A stretch of DNA of 64,000 nucleotides from Aphelocoma coerulescens (taxonomy: Eukaryota; Chordata; Aves; Passeriformes; Corvidae). Made by a program: the position numbers and the translations under genes. The stretch spans positions 53,524,078 to 53,588,077 of the forward strand of contig NC_091014.1 of NCBI RefSeq assembly GCF_041296385.1, in the 5' to 3' direction. Below the pieces are notes generated by a model that made no database searches, was not told the DNA's origin, and saw nothing but the letters and a program-made list of their open reading frames with translations. Below are positions 63,401 through 64,000 of the stretch, piece by piece; within the stretch, counting starts at the first letter, position 1, and each line of letters begins with the position of its first letter.

Positions 63401-64000
63401 CAAAGCACATTCCATAATCCATAATTCACATGAAGAGGTGAAAATCTGCTACAAATCAGCTTGAAAATCAGTCTGATTCATTTTGGAAGAGACAATACAG
63501 ATATATGTGTCCGTGTGGACCGTACCAAGTGTTCAGACATCAGGATCCCATTTCCCAAAATCATAAAACTGGGTCTTTTTTTTTCAAATCCCTAAACTAA
63601 ATAAATGCTTGTGATTGTTATATTTTGTTTCTAATGCTGCCCTTAGCTTCTGTTTTCTCACATCCTTCACAACATTCCTTCAGACTGAGGCTCTTACATA
63701 ACCCCCTGAATCCAAAAGCTGGAACATAAAGTAAGAGCAAACAGACAGCTATTACGAACTGCCACAGACAGCAGTATGATTAGACATGAATATCAGTTAT
63801 GTCTTCACTAGCACGTAGTACAGAATAATAAGGTGGAACAAGCTAAATCAGATGTCTTCTGAAGCCGAGTATAATAGGGAAAAGAATAGTTAATCCCAGA
63901 TGAACCAGGATTCTTATCCACATATTCAAGCAGGAAAAATTACCATTTTTCAATGCCATAAGAAAGCAAGCAGAAAGTGAACTGATAATATTCGCATATG
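60421..64000. other. Intergenic stretch to the right edge
   Basis: A-rich plus-strand sequence at 61380-61650 yields a lysine-rich 168-codon frame that I read as composition-driven. The last kilobase is AT-rich and unremarkable. No gene is recognised. Confidence 0.45.
63038..63064 (+). repeat. A-rich / GAA simple repeat
   Basis: A ten-base A run is followed by GAAGAAG and another A run. Confidence 0.85.

Overview
The window looks like a bird nuclear genome, most likely a songbird. It carries two pieces of the CR1 LINE, one ending in the typical octamer tail. It also carries a complete-looking 560 bp solo LTR of a type I recognise from passerine genomes (starts TGTGCTGGTTTTGGC, ends CCACAACA). 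Nearly all of the 64 kb is non-coding. The many small open frames on both strands lack family resemblance, splice context or a sensible gene structure.

The one gene I can name is CACNA1I, the T-type calcium channel Cav3.3 alpha-1 subunit, on the minus strand. Its first coding exon lies at 22644-22924. It holds the start codon, a poorly conserved acidic and proline-rich N-terminal tail, and the conserved block just before the first membrane helix. The exon ends at a perfect U12-type AT-AC 5' splice site, ATATCCTTT at 22635-22643, so a GT-only gene finder would end the exon wrongly. Everything from 22643 down to base 1 then reads as the first coding intron. I find no second exon, so that intron is probably longer than 22.6 kb.

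Upstream of the coding exon (higher coordinates) a U2-type acceptor at 22946-22948 suggests a spliced 5' UTR. The best non-coding first-exon candidate ends at tandem donors at 35784/35788, in a GA- and G-rich, CpG-containing stretch. Rival promoter candidates are a dense CpG cluster at 29521-29746 and a smaller one at 27941-28023 that contains an inverted repeat. The LTR sits about 0.74 kb upstream of the coding exon in the opposite orientation.

The rest (about 36-64 kb) is upstream or intergenic DNA. It holds a CR1 3' end (46505-47030), an old MIR-like SINE relic (43866-43994), a perfect 58-copy GGAGA array (59871-60162), short hairpins, small tandem duplications, an RFX X-box-like site, and a weak plus-strand spliced-transcript candidate near 50-53 kb. 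I see no tRNA or rRNA gene, CRISPR array or operon.
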